From an uncultured Paracoccaceae bacterium (lineage in GTDB: Bacteria; Pseudomonadota; Alphaproteobacteria; Rhodobacterales; Rhodobacteraceae): a stretch of DNA of 64,000 nucleotides. Shown here one piece after another: positions 1 through 7,747 of this stretch. A model generated the notes under the pieces. That model did no database searches and was not told the origin of the DNA. It saw only the letters and a program-made list of their open reading frames with translations. How positions within the stretch are numbered: the first letter of the stretch is position 1; every line of letters begins with the position of its first letter. A program made the position numbers and the translations under genes. The stretch spans positions 620,001 through 684,000 of the forward strand of contig CANMVA010000001.1 of the NCBI GenBank assembly GCA_947501355.1, given 5' to 3'.

Positions 1-678
1 GCCCGCGAGCGTCTGAAGGCCGACACCGCCCAGCACCTGGTCGACTTCGGCGATGATCTCTTCTTCAAGGGTCGGATCGTCGAGCAGAAGATCCCCACCG
101 ATCAGCAGATCGTCGCCCGTGCCACCCATCAGCGTGTCATGGCCGTCGCCGCCAACCATCAGGTCGTCCCCGGCGACCCCGGCAAGACTGTCATCGCCCT
201 CATCCCCCAGAAGCATGTCGTCGCCATTGCCGCCGACCAGCGTGTCGTCCCCAATGCCGCCTGACAGTGTGTCATCGCCGTTCTGGCCGAACAGCCCATC
301 GGCACCATCCTCGCCCGCCAATCGGTCATCGCCATTCTCGCCGATCAGGTCATCCAGTCCGGCCCCGCCCAAAAGCGCATCGTCGCCGTCCCCGCCCCAA
401 AGCTGGTCATGGCCATCGCCGCCATCAAGAAGGTCATCGCCCGCCCCGCCGTTGAGAAGATCGCCGACAGCGCTGCCTTGCAGCAAGTCCTCTCCGTCGC
501 CGCCTTGCATGGGCGTGCCATCCAGAACCGCAGTCAGAATGTTCGCGTTATCCTGCAACAGCTCTTCCACCTCAGAGGGGCCCTCCTCTTCGGGCTCGGT
601 TTCCGTGCTGTCCGTCCAAATCGAGCCAACAGCCCCGCCCGCCACCAGCAGGCTGAGCAATCCCATCAAACCAACCAT
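1..678 (-). CDS. Membrane-anchored RTX calcium-binding protein (3' part outside window)
   Basis: The 226 visible codons begin with ATG at 678 behind an AAAGGGG-type ribosome binding site. Residues 2-20 are hydrophobic (MVGLMGLLSLLVAGG), then comes an acidic linker rich in Glu. From about residue 58 there are repeated GGxGxDxL nonapeptides, which bind calcium as a parallel beta-roll in the RTX family. The gene runs off the left edge, so the C-terminus is unseen. The last visible part resembles the post-repeat linker of the two neighbouring paralogues (a short LIG segment, then an acidic stretch). The gene is divergent from the next RTX gene and shares a 249-bp promoter region with it. The hydrophobic N-terminus suggests anchoring or Sec-type export rather than a classical free type I substrate; that is inference. 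Confidence 0.85.
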   Translation of the reverse strand, partial: MVGLMGLLSLLVAGGAVGSIWTDSTETEPEEEGPSEVEELLQDNANILTAVLDGTPMQGGDGEDLLQGSAVGDLLNGGAGDDLLDGGDGHDQLWGGDGDDALLGGAGLDDLIGENGDDRLAGEDGADGLFGQNGDDTLSGGIGDDTLVGGNGDDMLLGDEGDDSLAGVAGDDLMVGGDGHDTLMGGTGDDLLIGGDLLLDDPTLEEEIIAEVDQVLGGVGLQTLAG

Positions 679-760
679 AATTCACCCCTTTCAAAATCCA
701 CCCGACACTGCGGATAGCAGGCAAAAGTAAGTGAACCCTTTTTCTGGAGAGGGTTGTCAG

Positions 761-818
761 CCCTAAGTTGGTTAACGCTCACCCTAAGGTGGTAAACTGT
801 TTCTCAAAGCGAAACAGT
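761..818. promoter_or_regulatory. Direct repeats and inverted repeat in divergent RTX promoter region
   Basis: Two 16-bp near-identical direct repeats, CCCTAAGTTGGTTAAC at 761-776 and CCCTAAGGTGGTAAAC at 782-797, lie exactly 21 bp apart, about two helical turns. The second overlaps the left arm of a perfect 8-bp inverted repeat, ACTGTTTC at 796-803 and GAAACAGT at 811-818 with a 7-bp spacer. They lie midway between the divergent RTX genes, so a shared operator is plausible. The regulator is unknown. Confidence 0.5.
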
Positions 819-927
819 AGGTTGCGTTTAGGCGATTGACTTCAAATTACCAACAGTCGAAGGGCTATTTTTCTTCCCCGACCCTGCGTCTCGCGTTAAG
901 GTTTTTGGGTATTTTGGGGGAAGTAAA

Positions 928-2391
928 ATGTTTGAATTGGTCGCTTTGCCGATCCTGCTCGTGGCAGGTCTGGGGTTTGCTCTGTTCGGGGAAAATGACG
1001 ACGACGATGATGATGATCGCGACGACGACAGCACAGAGACTACGGATCAGGAGGGCGGCCCTGATCTTGTCTCCGATCCTGAGCCAGAACCACGTCCTGA
1101 ACCAATAATTATCGAGACCGAAACCGGTCTGAATATCAGCGGAACGCCTCTGGATGATACGCTTGCCGGTGCGGATGGAGATGACGTCATCACCGGCCGC
1201 GACGGCGATGATACGATAACCGGCGGCGACGGCGGCGATACGATTGATGGACGCACGGGCGATGACACGATCTTCGGTGGTCCGGGGGACGATACGCTTC
1301 AAGGTTGGTCCGGCGACGACGACATCGACGGTGGGTCTGGAGACGATGTGATCGACGGTCGCAACGGCAACGACTTTATCCTCGGTGGCTCCGGCAATGA
1401 CACGATCGAAGGCGGCATCGGGGATGACGAGATCGATGCCGGTGGCGGGGCCGACACAGTGTTTGGTGGCAACGGTCAGGACGAGATCCTTGGCGGTTCC
1501 GGCAATGATGTGATCCGTGGCTCGACTGGGGATGACGTGCTTGATGGTGGGACCGGCAACGACCGGATCCATGGCGGCAGCAACGATGATCTGATCCGTG
1601 GCGGCGCGGGCGCCGACGTCCTCGAAGGTGGCACGGGCAGCGACACGATGCGCGGCGATAGCGGCAATGACATCCTGCGCGGCGGCGCGGATGATGATGA
1701 CCTCTTTGGCGGTACAGGCAATGATCAACTGGATGGCGGTTCCGGGAATGACACGCTCGACGGGGCGCTTGGCCGTGACACGCTTGAAGGTGGTGACGGT
1801 GATGACAGCCTTGCAGGTCGCGTCGGGGCGGATAGCTTGTCCGGTGGCGAAGGGTCCGACTTCCTGGATGGCGGTTTCAGCAATGATACGCTGGATGGCG
1901 GCGACGACGGAGACATCCTGTATGGGGGTCGCGGATCTGACGCGCTTGATGGTGCAGAGGGCAACGATCTCCTGATTGGCATGGATACCGCCATCGACGA
2001 GGACGCTTTGCGTGCAGATCCTCTCTTATTGCAGACCGGCGGTTTGATTTCTGCGGATGATCTCGACAATGCCGACACCCTGTTTGGCGGTGAAGGAAAC
2101 GACGTCATTTTCATGGGTGAAGATGATATCGCCACCGGTGGGGACGGTGCGGATACGCTGATTGGCGGCACCTGGAACGAAGCGGGTGAAGCGCCGGATA
2201 TCACGGACTTTGTCAGTAACGATGATAGTTTCGTCTATCTTGTTCCCGCAGGGTCCCCGTCACCGACTATGTCGATCAATGATCTTGGCGGTGGCGATTT
2301 CGAGATCCTTGCGGATGGAGTCGTTGTGGCGACGGCTTCCGGCACACTTGCGCTGAGTGACATTTCGGTTGCGAACTTCATAGCGGCCTAA
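928..2391 (+). CDS. Membrane-anchored RTX calcium-binding protein with conserved C-terminal module
   Basis: The 487-residue protein starts at ATG 928 after GGGGGAAG. Residues 2-20 form a hydrophobic segment, followed by a run of aspartates (about 24-36) and a Pro/Glu stretch. RTX nonapeptides of the GGxGxDxI type fill roughly residues 75-345. After them comes a linker with more scattered repeats. The C-terminal module of about 75 residues contains the sequences GEAPDITDF, DSFVYLVP, DLGGGDFEILADGVVVA and ALSDISVANF. The 2705-3604 paralogue repeats this module closely, so it is a real domain rather than low-complexity tail. The family probably binds calcium at or outside the membrane. No type I secretion genes are nearby. 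Confidence 0.88.
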   Translation: MFELVALPILLVAGLGFALFGENDDDDDDDRDDDSTETTDQEGGPDLVSDPEPEPRPEPIIIETETGLNISGTPLDDTLAGADGDDVITGRDGDDTITGGDGGDTIDGRTGDDTIFGGPGDDTLQGWSGDDDIDGGSGDDVIDGRNGNDFILGGSGNDTIEGGIGDDEIDAGGGADTVFGGNGQDEILGGSGNDVIRGSTGDDVLDGGTGNDRIHGGSNDDLIRGGAGADVLEGGTGSDTMRGDSGNDILRGGADDDDLFGGTGNDQLDGGSGNDTLDGALGRDTLEGGDGDDSLAGRVGADSLSGGEGSDFLDGGFSNDTLDGGDDGDILYGGRGSDALDGAEGNDLLIGMDTAIDEDALRADPLLLQTGGLISADDLDNADTLFGGEGNDVIFMGEDDIATGGDGADTLIGGTWNEAGEAPDITDFVSNDDSFVYLVPAGSPSPTMSINDLGGGDFEILADGVVVATASGTLALSDISVANFIAA

Positions 2392-2406
2392 AGGCCTACC
2401 CTCACC

Positions 2407-2629
2407 GTTTTCATTTCGGCGGGGACAGCTTCCAGCATGACGCCACAAGGCGATCCTGCTTTCACATTGTCGCTGCAGACGTCGGCGGCGGGGGTGAGAG
2501 GTGCTTGCCGACGGCGTTGCCGTGGCGCGGGTCACTGGGTCGATTGCTTTGTCGGACCTGTCCGTTGTGCCATTCGTGCCGGGTTGGGACGCGCAATACG
2601 GGAGCCAATCAAATCTCTTCGGGTCATAG
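2407..2629 (+). pseudogene. Decayed remnant of an RTX C-terminal module
   Basis: This 313-bp gap between two RTX genes is not empty. From about 2409 the frame reads FISAGDSF, matching FVSNDDSF of the upstream gene. From 2452 another frame reads DPAFTLSL (compare APTLTL). From about 2479 a third reads DVGGGGE (compare DLGGGQHE). From 2501 a fourth segment reads VLADGVAVARVTGSIALSDL up to a TAG at 2627-2629, matching the VLADGVVVA...TISLVDL tail of both neighbours. The match is therefore collinear but broken by frameshifts and one in-frame TGA. It is best read as a dead tandem duplicate of the C-terminal module. It was aligned by eye only. Confidence 0.7.
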
Positions 2630-2704
2630 CTGCGCCATGATTGGCATTTAAGTTAAACCAATCATATCAACGCGCCACGCGCAGTTTTCCGGGTAATTTC
2701 TGAA

Positions 2705-3604
2705 ATGGGTTCAGTATTTTTGTCGCTCTTGCTGTTGGCGGGGCTTGGTTATGCGATTGATGCAGCCGTTGAAGAAGAGGAAGAGGGTGGCGAGGAGGTC
2801 GAAATTACCACGACCAAGACGACGCTCTCACTCAACAATCTCATCGAAGGCTCCGACAGCGATGACGCGCTTGACGGAGGTGATGGTGACGACGGTCTCT
2901 TTGGCGAGGCGGGCGAGGATGAGCTGTTTGGCGGCCCGGGCGATGACCAAATGGACGGCGGCCCGGATGACGACGAACTGAATGGTGATGACGGTGACGA
3001 TCTGCTCTTTGGCGGTGAGGGCGATGATATCCTCAACGGGGGTGTCGGTGACGACCAGCTTGTTGGAGATGAGGGTGCCGACATGCTGAATGGCGGGGCT
3101 GATGACGACAACATGTTTGGCGATGACGGGAACGATACGCTCAATGGTGGCACCGGAAATGACCGTCTTGAGGGCGGTCTCGGCGCCGACATCCTGAATG
3201 GTGGCGATGGTGAGGACGTTCTGATCGGCACCAGCACCACTACCTTGCCGAACGGCACCGTCGATCCCTTCCCTGACGATGATCTGGACGAGGCCGACAC
3301 CCTGAATGGTGGTGATGATGACGACCGCATCCTGATGGGCGAGAATGATACTGCGACGGGCGGGGATGGTGCCGATGAGTTCGCCACCGGGACCTTCGTG
3401 TCACCGGGCGAAGCTCCAGCGATCACCGATTTCAACACTGGCATCGACAATTTCGTCTACTTCTACCCGGATGGCACACCAGCGCCGACCCTGACGCTCA
3501 ATGATCTGGGCGGTGGCCAGCACGAGGTTCTGGCCGATGGTGTTGTGGTAGCCGAAGTGACAGGCACGATCTCTCTCGTCGATCTGGCGGTCTCCCCATA
3601 CTAG
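2705..3604 (+). CDS. Membrane-anchored RTX calcium-binding protein (short paralogue)
   Basis: The 299-residue protein has the same plan as the 928-2391 gene: a hydrophobic segment at residues 2-20, a Glu-rich linker (EEEEEGGEEVE), fewer RTX nonapeptides (about residues 50-175), a linker with DLDEADTLNGG, and the C-terminal module (GEAPAITDF, FVYFYPDG, DLGGGQHEVLADGVVVAE, ISLVDLAV). No strong ribosome binding site precedes ATG 2705. The stop overlaps by 4 bp the end of the convergent hydrolase gene. The two complete paralogues differ mainly in the number of beta-roll repeats. A role in surface or periplasmic calcium binding is inferred from the repeats only. Confidence 0.87.
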   Translation: MGSVFLSLLLLAGLGYAIDAAVEEEEEGGEEVEITTTKTTLSLNNLIEGSDSDDALDGGDGDDGLFGEAGEDELFGGPGDDQMDGGPDDDELNGDDGDDLLFGGEGDDILNGGVGDDQLVGDEGADMLNGGADDDNMFGDDGNDTLNGGTGNDRLEGGLGADILNGGDGEDVLIGTSTTTLPNGTVDPFPDDDLDEADTLNGGDDDDRILMGENDTATGGDGADEFATGTFVSPGEAPAITDFNTGIDNFVYFYPDGTPAPTLTLNDLGGGQHEVLADGVVVAEVTGTISLVDLAVSPY

Positions 3605-4506
3605 GTCGAGGCGCCTTGAAAAAACGGCAGGAACGCCCGCAGTACGGCGTCCGGGTTTTCCTCCATCGCGAAATGGCCGCTTTCGCAGGTGGCCGTCTGC
3701 ACATTCTCCGCCCAGGCGCGCCATAGCCCTGCCGGATCACCCGTTTTGGCGGGAAATCCACCATTCGCATATAGAAACATCAGCGGCGCTGTGATCTTGC
3801 GCCCAGCGGCCTTGTCCGCTTCATCCAACGCCTTGTCGAAACTTGCGCCCGCCCGGTAATCTGCGCACATCGCATGAAGGCGCGCCGGATCGCGGGACTG
3901 GGCGCGATAGCTCGCTAAGCTGGCGTCAGGAAAGACGCTCAGACTGTCCGCCAAAGTCCAGCTTTTGAGCGTCCAGTCGATATACCCCTCCGGGTCCGCG
4001 CCGATCATCCGCTCCGGCAAAGGCGCGGGCTGGGCAAGGAATGTCCAGTGATAGGCCTTAATTGCCAGATCAGCGCCCCACGCGGCCCAGAAATCCCCCG
4101 TCGGCACGATCTCGATGATGCCCAGCCGGTCGATCCGTTCGGGATGATCCAGCGCCATCCGATAGGCCACGCGCCCGCCCCGGTCATGGCCGAGCACATG
4201 CGCTTTCTGCAGGTCCAGAGCCTCCATCAGCCCGACGATATCGCGAGCCATCTCGCGTTTGGAGTAGACCGAATGGGCGGCGTCATCCTCTGGCGCATCG
4301 CTGTCGCCATAGCCGCGTAAATCCGGGACGATGACATCAAAATACTCCGCCAGCGTTGGGGCCACATGCGCCCAGCAATGATGGTTCTGTGGATAGCCAT
4401 GCAGCAGGATCAGTGGCGCACCTGTGCCCCCACGATGCACGCTCAGCTCAAGGCCATTCGTCTTCACGCGGCTTTGTGTAAACCCGTCGATCAATAGACC
4501 TCCCAC
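3601..4506 (-). CDS. Alpha/beta hydrolase of the haloacetate (fluoroacetate) dehalogenase family
   Basis: This 301-residue alpha/beta hydrolase has HGYP (oxyanion region), DLRGYG and the nucleophile motif GHDRGGR. Counting from the GTG at 4506, D108, R109, R112, H153-W154, Y217 and H278 correspond with a constant offset of two to residues known in fluoroacetate dehalogenase: nucleophile, carboxylate-binding arginines, halide pocket and catalytic His. A dehalogenase acting on small 2-haloacids is therefore more likely than an epoxide hydrolase. The start is uncertain: GTG 4506 lies inside the upstream gene, while a TTG at 4494 sits just behind GGGAGGT and overlaps that gene's stop. It is probably co-transcribed with the DUF1643 gene. 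Confidence 0.82.
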   Translation of the reverse strand: MGGLLIDGFTQSRVKTNGLELSVHRGGTGAPLILLHGYPQNHHCWAHVAPTLAEYFDVIVPDLRGYGDSDAPEDDAAHSVYSKREMARDIVGLMEALDLQKAHVLGHDRGGRVAYRMALDHPERIDRLGIIEIVPTGDFWAAWGADLAIKAYHWTFLAQPAPLPERMIGADPEGYIDWTLKSWTLADSLSVFPDASLASYRAQSRDPARLHAMCADYRAGASFDKALDEADKAAGRKITAPLMFLYANGGFPAKTGDPAGLWRAWAENVQTATCESGHFAMEENPDAVLRAFLPFFQGAST

Positions 4507-5003
4507 AGGACTGGCTGCACCTGATACCCGATATAGAGAGGGTGTTTGGGATGCCCCGCCTTGCTGAGCCCAAGATGATAGAGCGAATGTCCCGCGCCGC
4601 GTAAAAGAGCCTCAACCGCTGGGCCGCGCCCAAGATGCTCGCCATGGGTGCCCCAGGCGGCCACATTGCGATCCGCCCAGTCGCATCCTTCCAGAATGGC
4701 CGCGTCGTTCTCTGGCCCGACCGGGTCTATGGCCTTGCGCATCTTGCGCGGATCCGTATCGCGCCACGCAAAAATATTCGTCACGCGAAACGCCCCGAAT
4801 CCCAGTGCACGCGCACGCCGTTCGCAGCGCTCAACTGTCGGGTCGTTCTGCACCTCTGTCGCCGTCGACGGGTTCAGCATGATGAAATGCGCGCGCTGCC
4901 CGGCCTCGTCCCAAATCCGGGTCAGCGCATAGCGGTATAGCTCGCAATCCGAATAGATCGCGACCGAGGGGGCATCTCCCTTAGTGTGGCTTCTGGTGAT
5001 CAT
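4491..5003 (-). CDS. DUF1643 domain protein
   Basis: From ATG 5003 the product has 170 residues and matches the DUF1643 family: MLNPSTA, then a run with DPT and ERCERRA, then TNIFAWRDTDP, and a C-terminal LYHLGLSKAGHPKHPLY. The biochemical function of this family is unknown. The frame stays open to 5072, but that extension runs through the 11-bp repeat array and looks non-coding, so ATG 5003 is preferred. The stop overlaps the start region of the downstream hydrolase, implying an operon. The upstream truB gene is on the same strand 85 bp away, and that gap is almost filled by the repeat array. Confidence 0.8.
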   Translation of the reverse strand: MITRSHTKGDAPSVAIYSDCELYRYALTRIWDEAGQRAHFIMLNPSTATEVQNDPTVERCERRARALGFGAFRVTNIFAWRDTDPRKMRKAIDPVGPENDAAILEGCDWADRNVAAWGTHGEHLGRGPAVEALLRGAGHSLYHLGLSKAGHPKHPLYIGYQVQPVLWEVY

Positions 5004-5077
5004 GGCACGCCCCATCGGATGATATGTGTACATACAGGAATCATACGTGAGCCATACACAAGCCAGACGCAAACCAT
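5000..5077 (-). CDS. Putative 25-residue leader ORF across the 11-bp array
   Basis: The ATG is contributed by one repeat unit (GTATG on this strand). The frame encodes 25 residues, including two cysteines and two tryptophans (VCVWLVYGS near the start, VCTHIIRWG near the end). Its TGA overlaps the ATG of the DUF1643 gene as ATGA, the arrangement typical of translational coupling. No good Shine-Dalgarno sequence is visible, and the frame is open further upstream into truB, so it may be fortuitous. A similar arrangement occurs at 32021-32107. Confidence 0.3.
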   Translation of the reverse strand: MVCVWLVYGSRMIPVCTHIIRWGVP

Positions 5078-5079
5078 AC
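5031..5079. repeat. Five 11-bp phased CATAC (GTATG) repeats
   Basis: CATAC occurs at 5031, 5042, 5053 and 5075, and CAGAC at 5064, so the period is exactly 11 bp throughout. The six bases between cores are only loosely conserved. The array lies 28-76 bp upstream of the DUF1643 start and just after the truB stop. A phased array of a short core suggests cooperative protein binding on one DNA face or a decayed tandem duplication. Confidence 0.75.
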
Positions 5080-5087
5080 GCGCTGTC

Positions 5088-5993
5088 TCAGATGTTGAAG
5101 ACCCGGCTGGGGTGCAATTTTCCGGCCTTGTAGATGCCCACTGCGACGGCTTTTCCGTCAAAGGACACCCAAGCCTCATCGCCATATTCAGCGCTACTCG
5201 CAATCACCATGCCGGGGTTTCCATTGCGGAGCCGGGCGGCCCCCTCGGCGGTGCATTTCAGCTCTGGCAGATCGTCGAGGCCCTGTTCGAGAGGGCGCAG
5301 AAAATCGTCCAGTTCTAGTGACTTGGCCATCTTGTCCAACGTCTCCAGAGCGATGCCATCGCTTGCTTCAAATGGCCCCGACCACACGCGCCGCAGCTCG
5401 CGGACATGGCCATAACAGCCCAGTGCGGCTCCCAGATCCCGCGCGATCGAGCGGACATATCCACCTTTGCCGCACACCATTTCAAGCGTCACATGATCCG
5501 CGTCCGGACGCGCCACAACCTCAAGACTTTCGACAAACAGGTCCCGCGCTGCGATCTGCACATCCTCGCCGTCGCGCGCCAGTTTATAGGCGCGTTCTCC
5601 GTCGATTTTCACGGCAGAGAATTTCGGCGGAACCTGTTGGATATCCCCGACAAATTGCGGCAAAGTGGCAGTGATCTCGGCATCATTGGGGCGGATGTCG
5701 CTCTGCGCGATCACCTCCCCTTCGGCGTCATCGGTATTGGTTGCCTGCCCCAAGCGCACCGTGAAGACGTAAGCCTTCAACGCATCAGTAATATAAGGCA
5801 CCGTTTTCGTGGCTTCGCCCAGTGCAACCGCCAGAACACCCGTTGCCTCCGGGTCCAACGTACCCGCATGGCCCGCCTTCTTGGCGTCAAACGCCCAGCG
5901 CACTTTGTTAACCACCGCGGTCGAGGTGATCCCGGCGGGTTTGTCGACGACCAACCAGCCCGAGATGTCGCGGCCCTTCTTGCGTCGTGCCAC
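5088..5993 (-). CDS. truB: tRNA pseudouridine(55) synthase TruB
   Basis: The 301-residue enzyme makes pseudouridine-55 in the T-loop of tRNAs. It shows the N-terminal [10 protein letters not shown] and the catalytic signature [12 protein letters not shown] with Asp47 as nucleophile. It also has [13 protein letters not shown] and the [12 protein letters not shown] motif. The GTG start directly follows the rbfA stop with no gap, so the two are translated together. The rbfA-truB pair is a common order in bacteria, often followed by rpsO, but here a DUF1643 gene follows. Confidence 0.96.
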   Translation of the reverse strand: MARRKKGRDISGWLVVDKPAGITSTAVVNKVRWAFDAKKAGHAGTLDPEATGVLAVALGEATKTVPYITDALKAYVFTVRLGQATNTDDAEGEVIAQSDIRPNDAEITATLPQFVGDIQQVPPKFSAVKIDGERAYKLARDGEDVQIAARDLFVESLEVVARPDADHVTLEMVCGKGGYVRSIARDLGAALGCYGHVRELRRVWSGPFEASDGIALETLDKMAKSLELDDFLRPLEQGLDDLPELKCTAEGAARLRNGNPGMVIASSAEYGDEAWVSFDGKAVAVGIYKAGKLHPSRVFNI

Positions 5994-6395
5994 TTAGTCG
6001 TCGCCTTCCACGTCGCGCCGCACCGCGTCCTGCGCGAACATGCGGCGGGTGTCGTCCATCCGGTCAAAGGTCTCGTCGATCTTAAACCGCAGCTCAGGCG
6101 CGTATTTCAGCGTCAAGCCTTTGGCCACTAACCGCCTGAGTTCATGGCGGTTTTTGCGCAAAGCCGACAGCGCCAGCTCTGCGTCGCCACCGCCCAGAGG
6201 CAGCACATAGGCCGTTGCGATCTTCAGATCGGGAGAGGCCTGAACTTCTCCAACGGTGATCGACATGCGCCCCAGATCAGGGTCATGGTGATCGCCACGG
6301 TTCAGCACATCCGACAACGTGCGCCGGATCAGCTCCCCCACGCGCAGCTGTCTTTGGGACGGTCCGGGACCAGTATCAAAACGGTTCTTTGCCAT
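5994..6395 (-). CDS. rbfA: 30S ribosome-binding factor A
   Basis: The 133-residue protein fits RbfA, the cold-shock 16S rRNA maturation factor that binds the 5' helix of 16S rRNA on the 30S subunit. Visible family features are the N-terminal [18 protein letters not shown] helix, the KH-like core with ITVGEV and [13 protein letters not shown], and [19 protein letters not shown] near the end. The ATG is at 6395. It is the first gene of a leftward rbfA-truB unit and is divergent from dapB, with an 81-bp gap. Confidence 0.95.
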   Translation of the reverse strand: MAKNRFDTGPGPSQRQLRVGELIRRTLSDVLNRGDHHDPDLGRMSITVGEVQASPDLKIATAYVLPLGGGDAELALSALRKNRHELRRLVAKGLTLKYAPELRFKIDETFDRMDDTRRMFAQDAVRRDVEGDD

Positions 6396-6476
6396 AGGGG
6401 CGACTTACGCCTTTCGGCCCGCGTTGCCAAGCATCCGCCGCATCGCTAGTTAAGCGTGACGTAACGGAGAAAGATC

Positions 6477-7286
6477 ATGACTGACCTGCCTGGCATTGTT
6501 ATCACCGGCGCTTCTGGCCGTATGGGTCAAATGCTTGTGAAGACCGTCAGCGAAAGCGACCGCGTCAAGCTGGTCGGCTGCCTTGAGCGCCAAGGCCATG
6601 ACTGGATTGGTCGCGATATCGGGGAGGCCATGGGCGGCGCTGCCTTGGGCGTTCCCATAACCGATGATCCTCTTGAGGCCTTCGCCAAAGCCCAAGCCGT
6701 GATCGACTTCACGGCACCCAATGCCACCGTGGAATTTGCAGCCCTTGCCGCGCAAGCCCGCGCGGTGCATGTGATCGGCACCACGGGGCTGACCGAGCAT
6801 GATCTGCAAAAGCTCAACGCTGCCGCGCGCCATGCGGTGATCGTGCGGGCGGGCAATATGAGCCCTGGGGTTAACCTTTTGGTTCAATTGACCAAAAAGG
6901 TCGCCGCTGCGCTGGATGATGACTACGATATTGAAGTGATCGAGGCGCATCACAACCAAAAGGTCGACACACCCTCTGGCACCGCTTTGATGCTCGGAGA
7001 GGCCGCCGCCGAAGGTCGTGGCGTATCGCTCAAGGACGTTACTGACAGTGGTCGCGACGGCATCACGGGCGCGCGTAAACGCGGCGATATCGGCTTCACG
7101 GCAATCCGGGGCGGCGACATTGTGGGCGAGCATGACGTGCTATTCGCCGCGACCGGAGAGCGTATCACTCTGCGCCACGTCGCCTCTGACCGCGCAGTGT
7201 TTGCACGCGGCGCGCTGAAAGCGGCGCTCTGGGGGCAGGACAAACCGCCGGGTGAATACGACATGCTGGACGTGCTTGGTCTTTGA
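6477..7286 (+). CDS. dapB: 4-hydroxy-tetrahydrodipicolinate reductase
   Basis: DapB reduces the cyclic product of DapA with NAD(P)H in the lysine/diaminopimelate pathway. The 269-residue length is normal. The nucleotide-binding loop GASGRMG is at residues 11-17, and [10 protein letters not shown] and GTTGLTEH follow. The catalytic signature [15 protein letters not shown] is at about 156-170, with the His pair at 158-159 and Lys162. [20 protein letters not shown] near the end is also typical. The ribosome binding site is GGAGAAA upstream of ATG 6477. A small secreted protein follows on the same strand. Confidence 0.97.
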   Translation: MTDLPGIVITGASGRMGQMLVKTVSESDRVKLVGCLERQGHDWIGRDIGEAMGGAALGVPITDDPLEAFAKAQAVIDFTAPNATVEFAALAAQARAVHVIGTTGLTEHDLQKLNAAARHAVIVRAGNMSPGVNLLVQLTKKVAAALDDDYDIEVIEAHHNQKVDTPSGTALMLGEAAAEGRGVSLKDVTDSGRDGITGARKRGDIGFTAIRGGDIVGEHDVLFAATGERITLRHVASDRAVFARGALKAALWGQDKPPGEYDMLDVLGL

Positions 7287-7340
7287 TCCAATCGGCCTGA
7301 TGCCCCGTAAAAAGAGCATTACAACCGATAGAGGATCGAC

Positions 7341-7694
7341 ATGTTTCGCCTAGTTGCTGCTGCTCTTGCCATGCTCATCGTCGCCCCCGCGTCGGCGGAG
7401 GCGTTCCAGAAAATCTCGGATAAAAACCGCTTCGTGCAGGCTGTTCAAAACAAGGAACTGACCCGCATGGGGATCGGCCTTGATGTGACACCGGATGGCA
7501 AGATCATCGGACGCGCGTTCGGCCGTGATGTGCGTGGCAACTGGACCTGGCAGGACGGCTACTTCTGCCGCGATCTTTATTGGGGCCAACGAGACCTTGG
7601 CTACAACTGCCAGGAAGTGAAGCTGCACGGGCAAACGATCCGCTTTACGTCTGACCGGGGAACCGGGCAGTTTGCCGATCTGACACTGCGCTAG
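7341..7694 (+). CDS. Small secreted protein of unknown function
   Basis: The 117-residue protein has a clear signal peptide: MFRLVAAALAMLIVAPASAEA, cleavage near residue 19-21. The mature part has four-strand-like character with IGLDVTPDGKIIGRAFG, WTWQDGYFCRDLYWG and YNCQEVK. The two cysteines could form a disulfide in the periplasm. I recognise it as a type of small protein often found after dapB in Rhodobacterales, with no assigned function. The ribosome binding site is AGAGGAT. The AT-rich hairpins at 7697-7745 follow the stop and probably end the transcript. Confidence 0.8.
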   Translation: MFRLVAAALAMLIVAPASAEAFQKISDKNRFVQAVQNKELTRMGIGLDVTPDGKIIGRAFGRDVRGNWTWQDGYFCRDLYWGQRDLGYNCQEVKLHGQTIRFTSDRGTGQFADLTLR

Positions 7695-7696
7695 GA

Positions 7697-7745
7697 CCAA
7701 AACTTTTTTGAAAAGTTTTGAAAGAGTTTTCTGAAAAACTCTTGG
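7697..7745. terminator. Double AT-rich hairpin between convergent genes
   Basis: Two hairpins lie back to back. CAAAACTTTT (7698-7707) pairs with AAAAGTTTTG (7711-7720) across a 3-base loop. AGAGTTTT (7723-7730) pairs with AAAACTCT across a short loop. CCAA and TTGG flank the pair. The site sits between the convergent dapB-side gene and the small DUF1674 gene and could terminate both. The structure resembles AT-rich inverted elements I recall at gene ends in roseobacters, which is a memory-based comparison. Confidence 0.65.
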
Positions 7746-7747
7746 CG

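Noticed and set aside
53-730. Plus-strand frame rich in Ser-Pro-Pro
   Set aside because: This is the antisense reading of RTX nonapeptides on the minus strand. The periodic pattern mirrors GGxGxDxL.
1150-1960. Periodic DNA repeats that could suggest a CRISPR array
   Set aside because: The 27-bp periodicity comes from RTX nonapeptide codons. Units are imperfect and in frame, and no cas genes are present.
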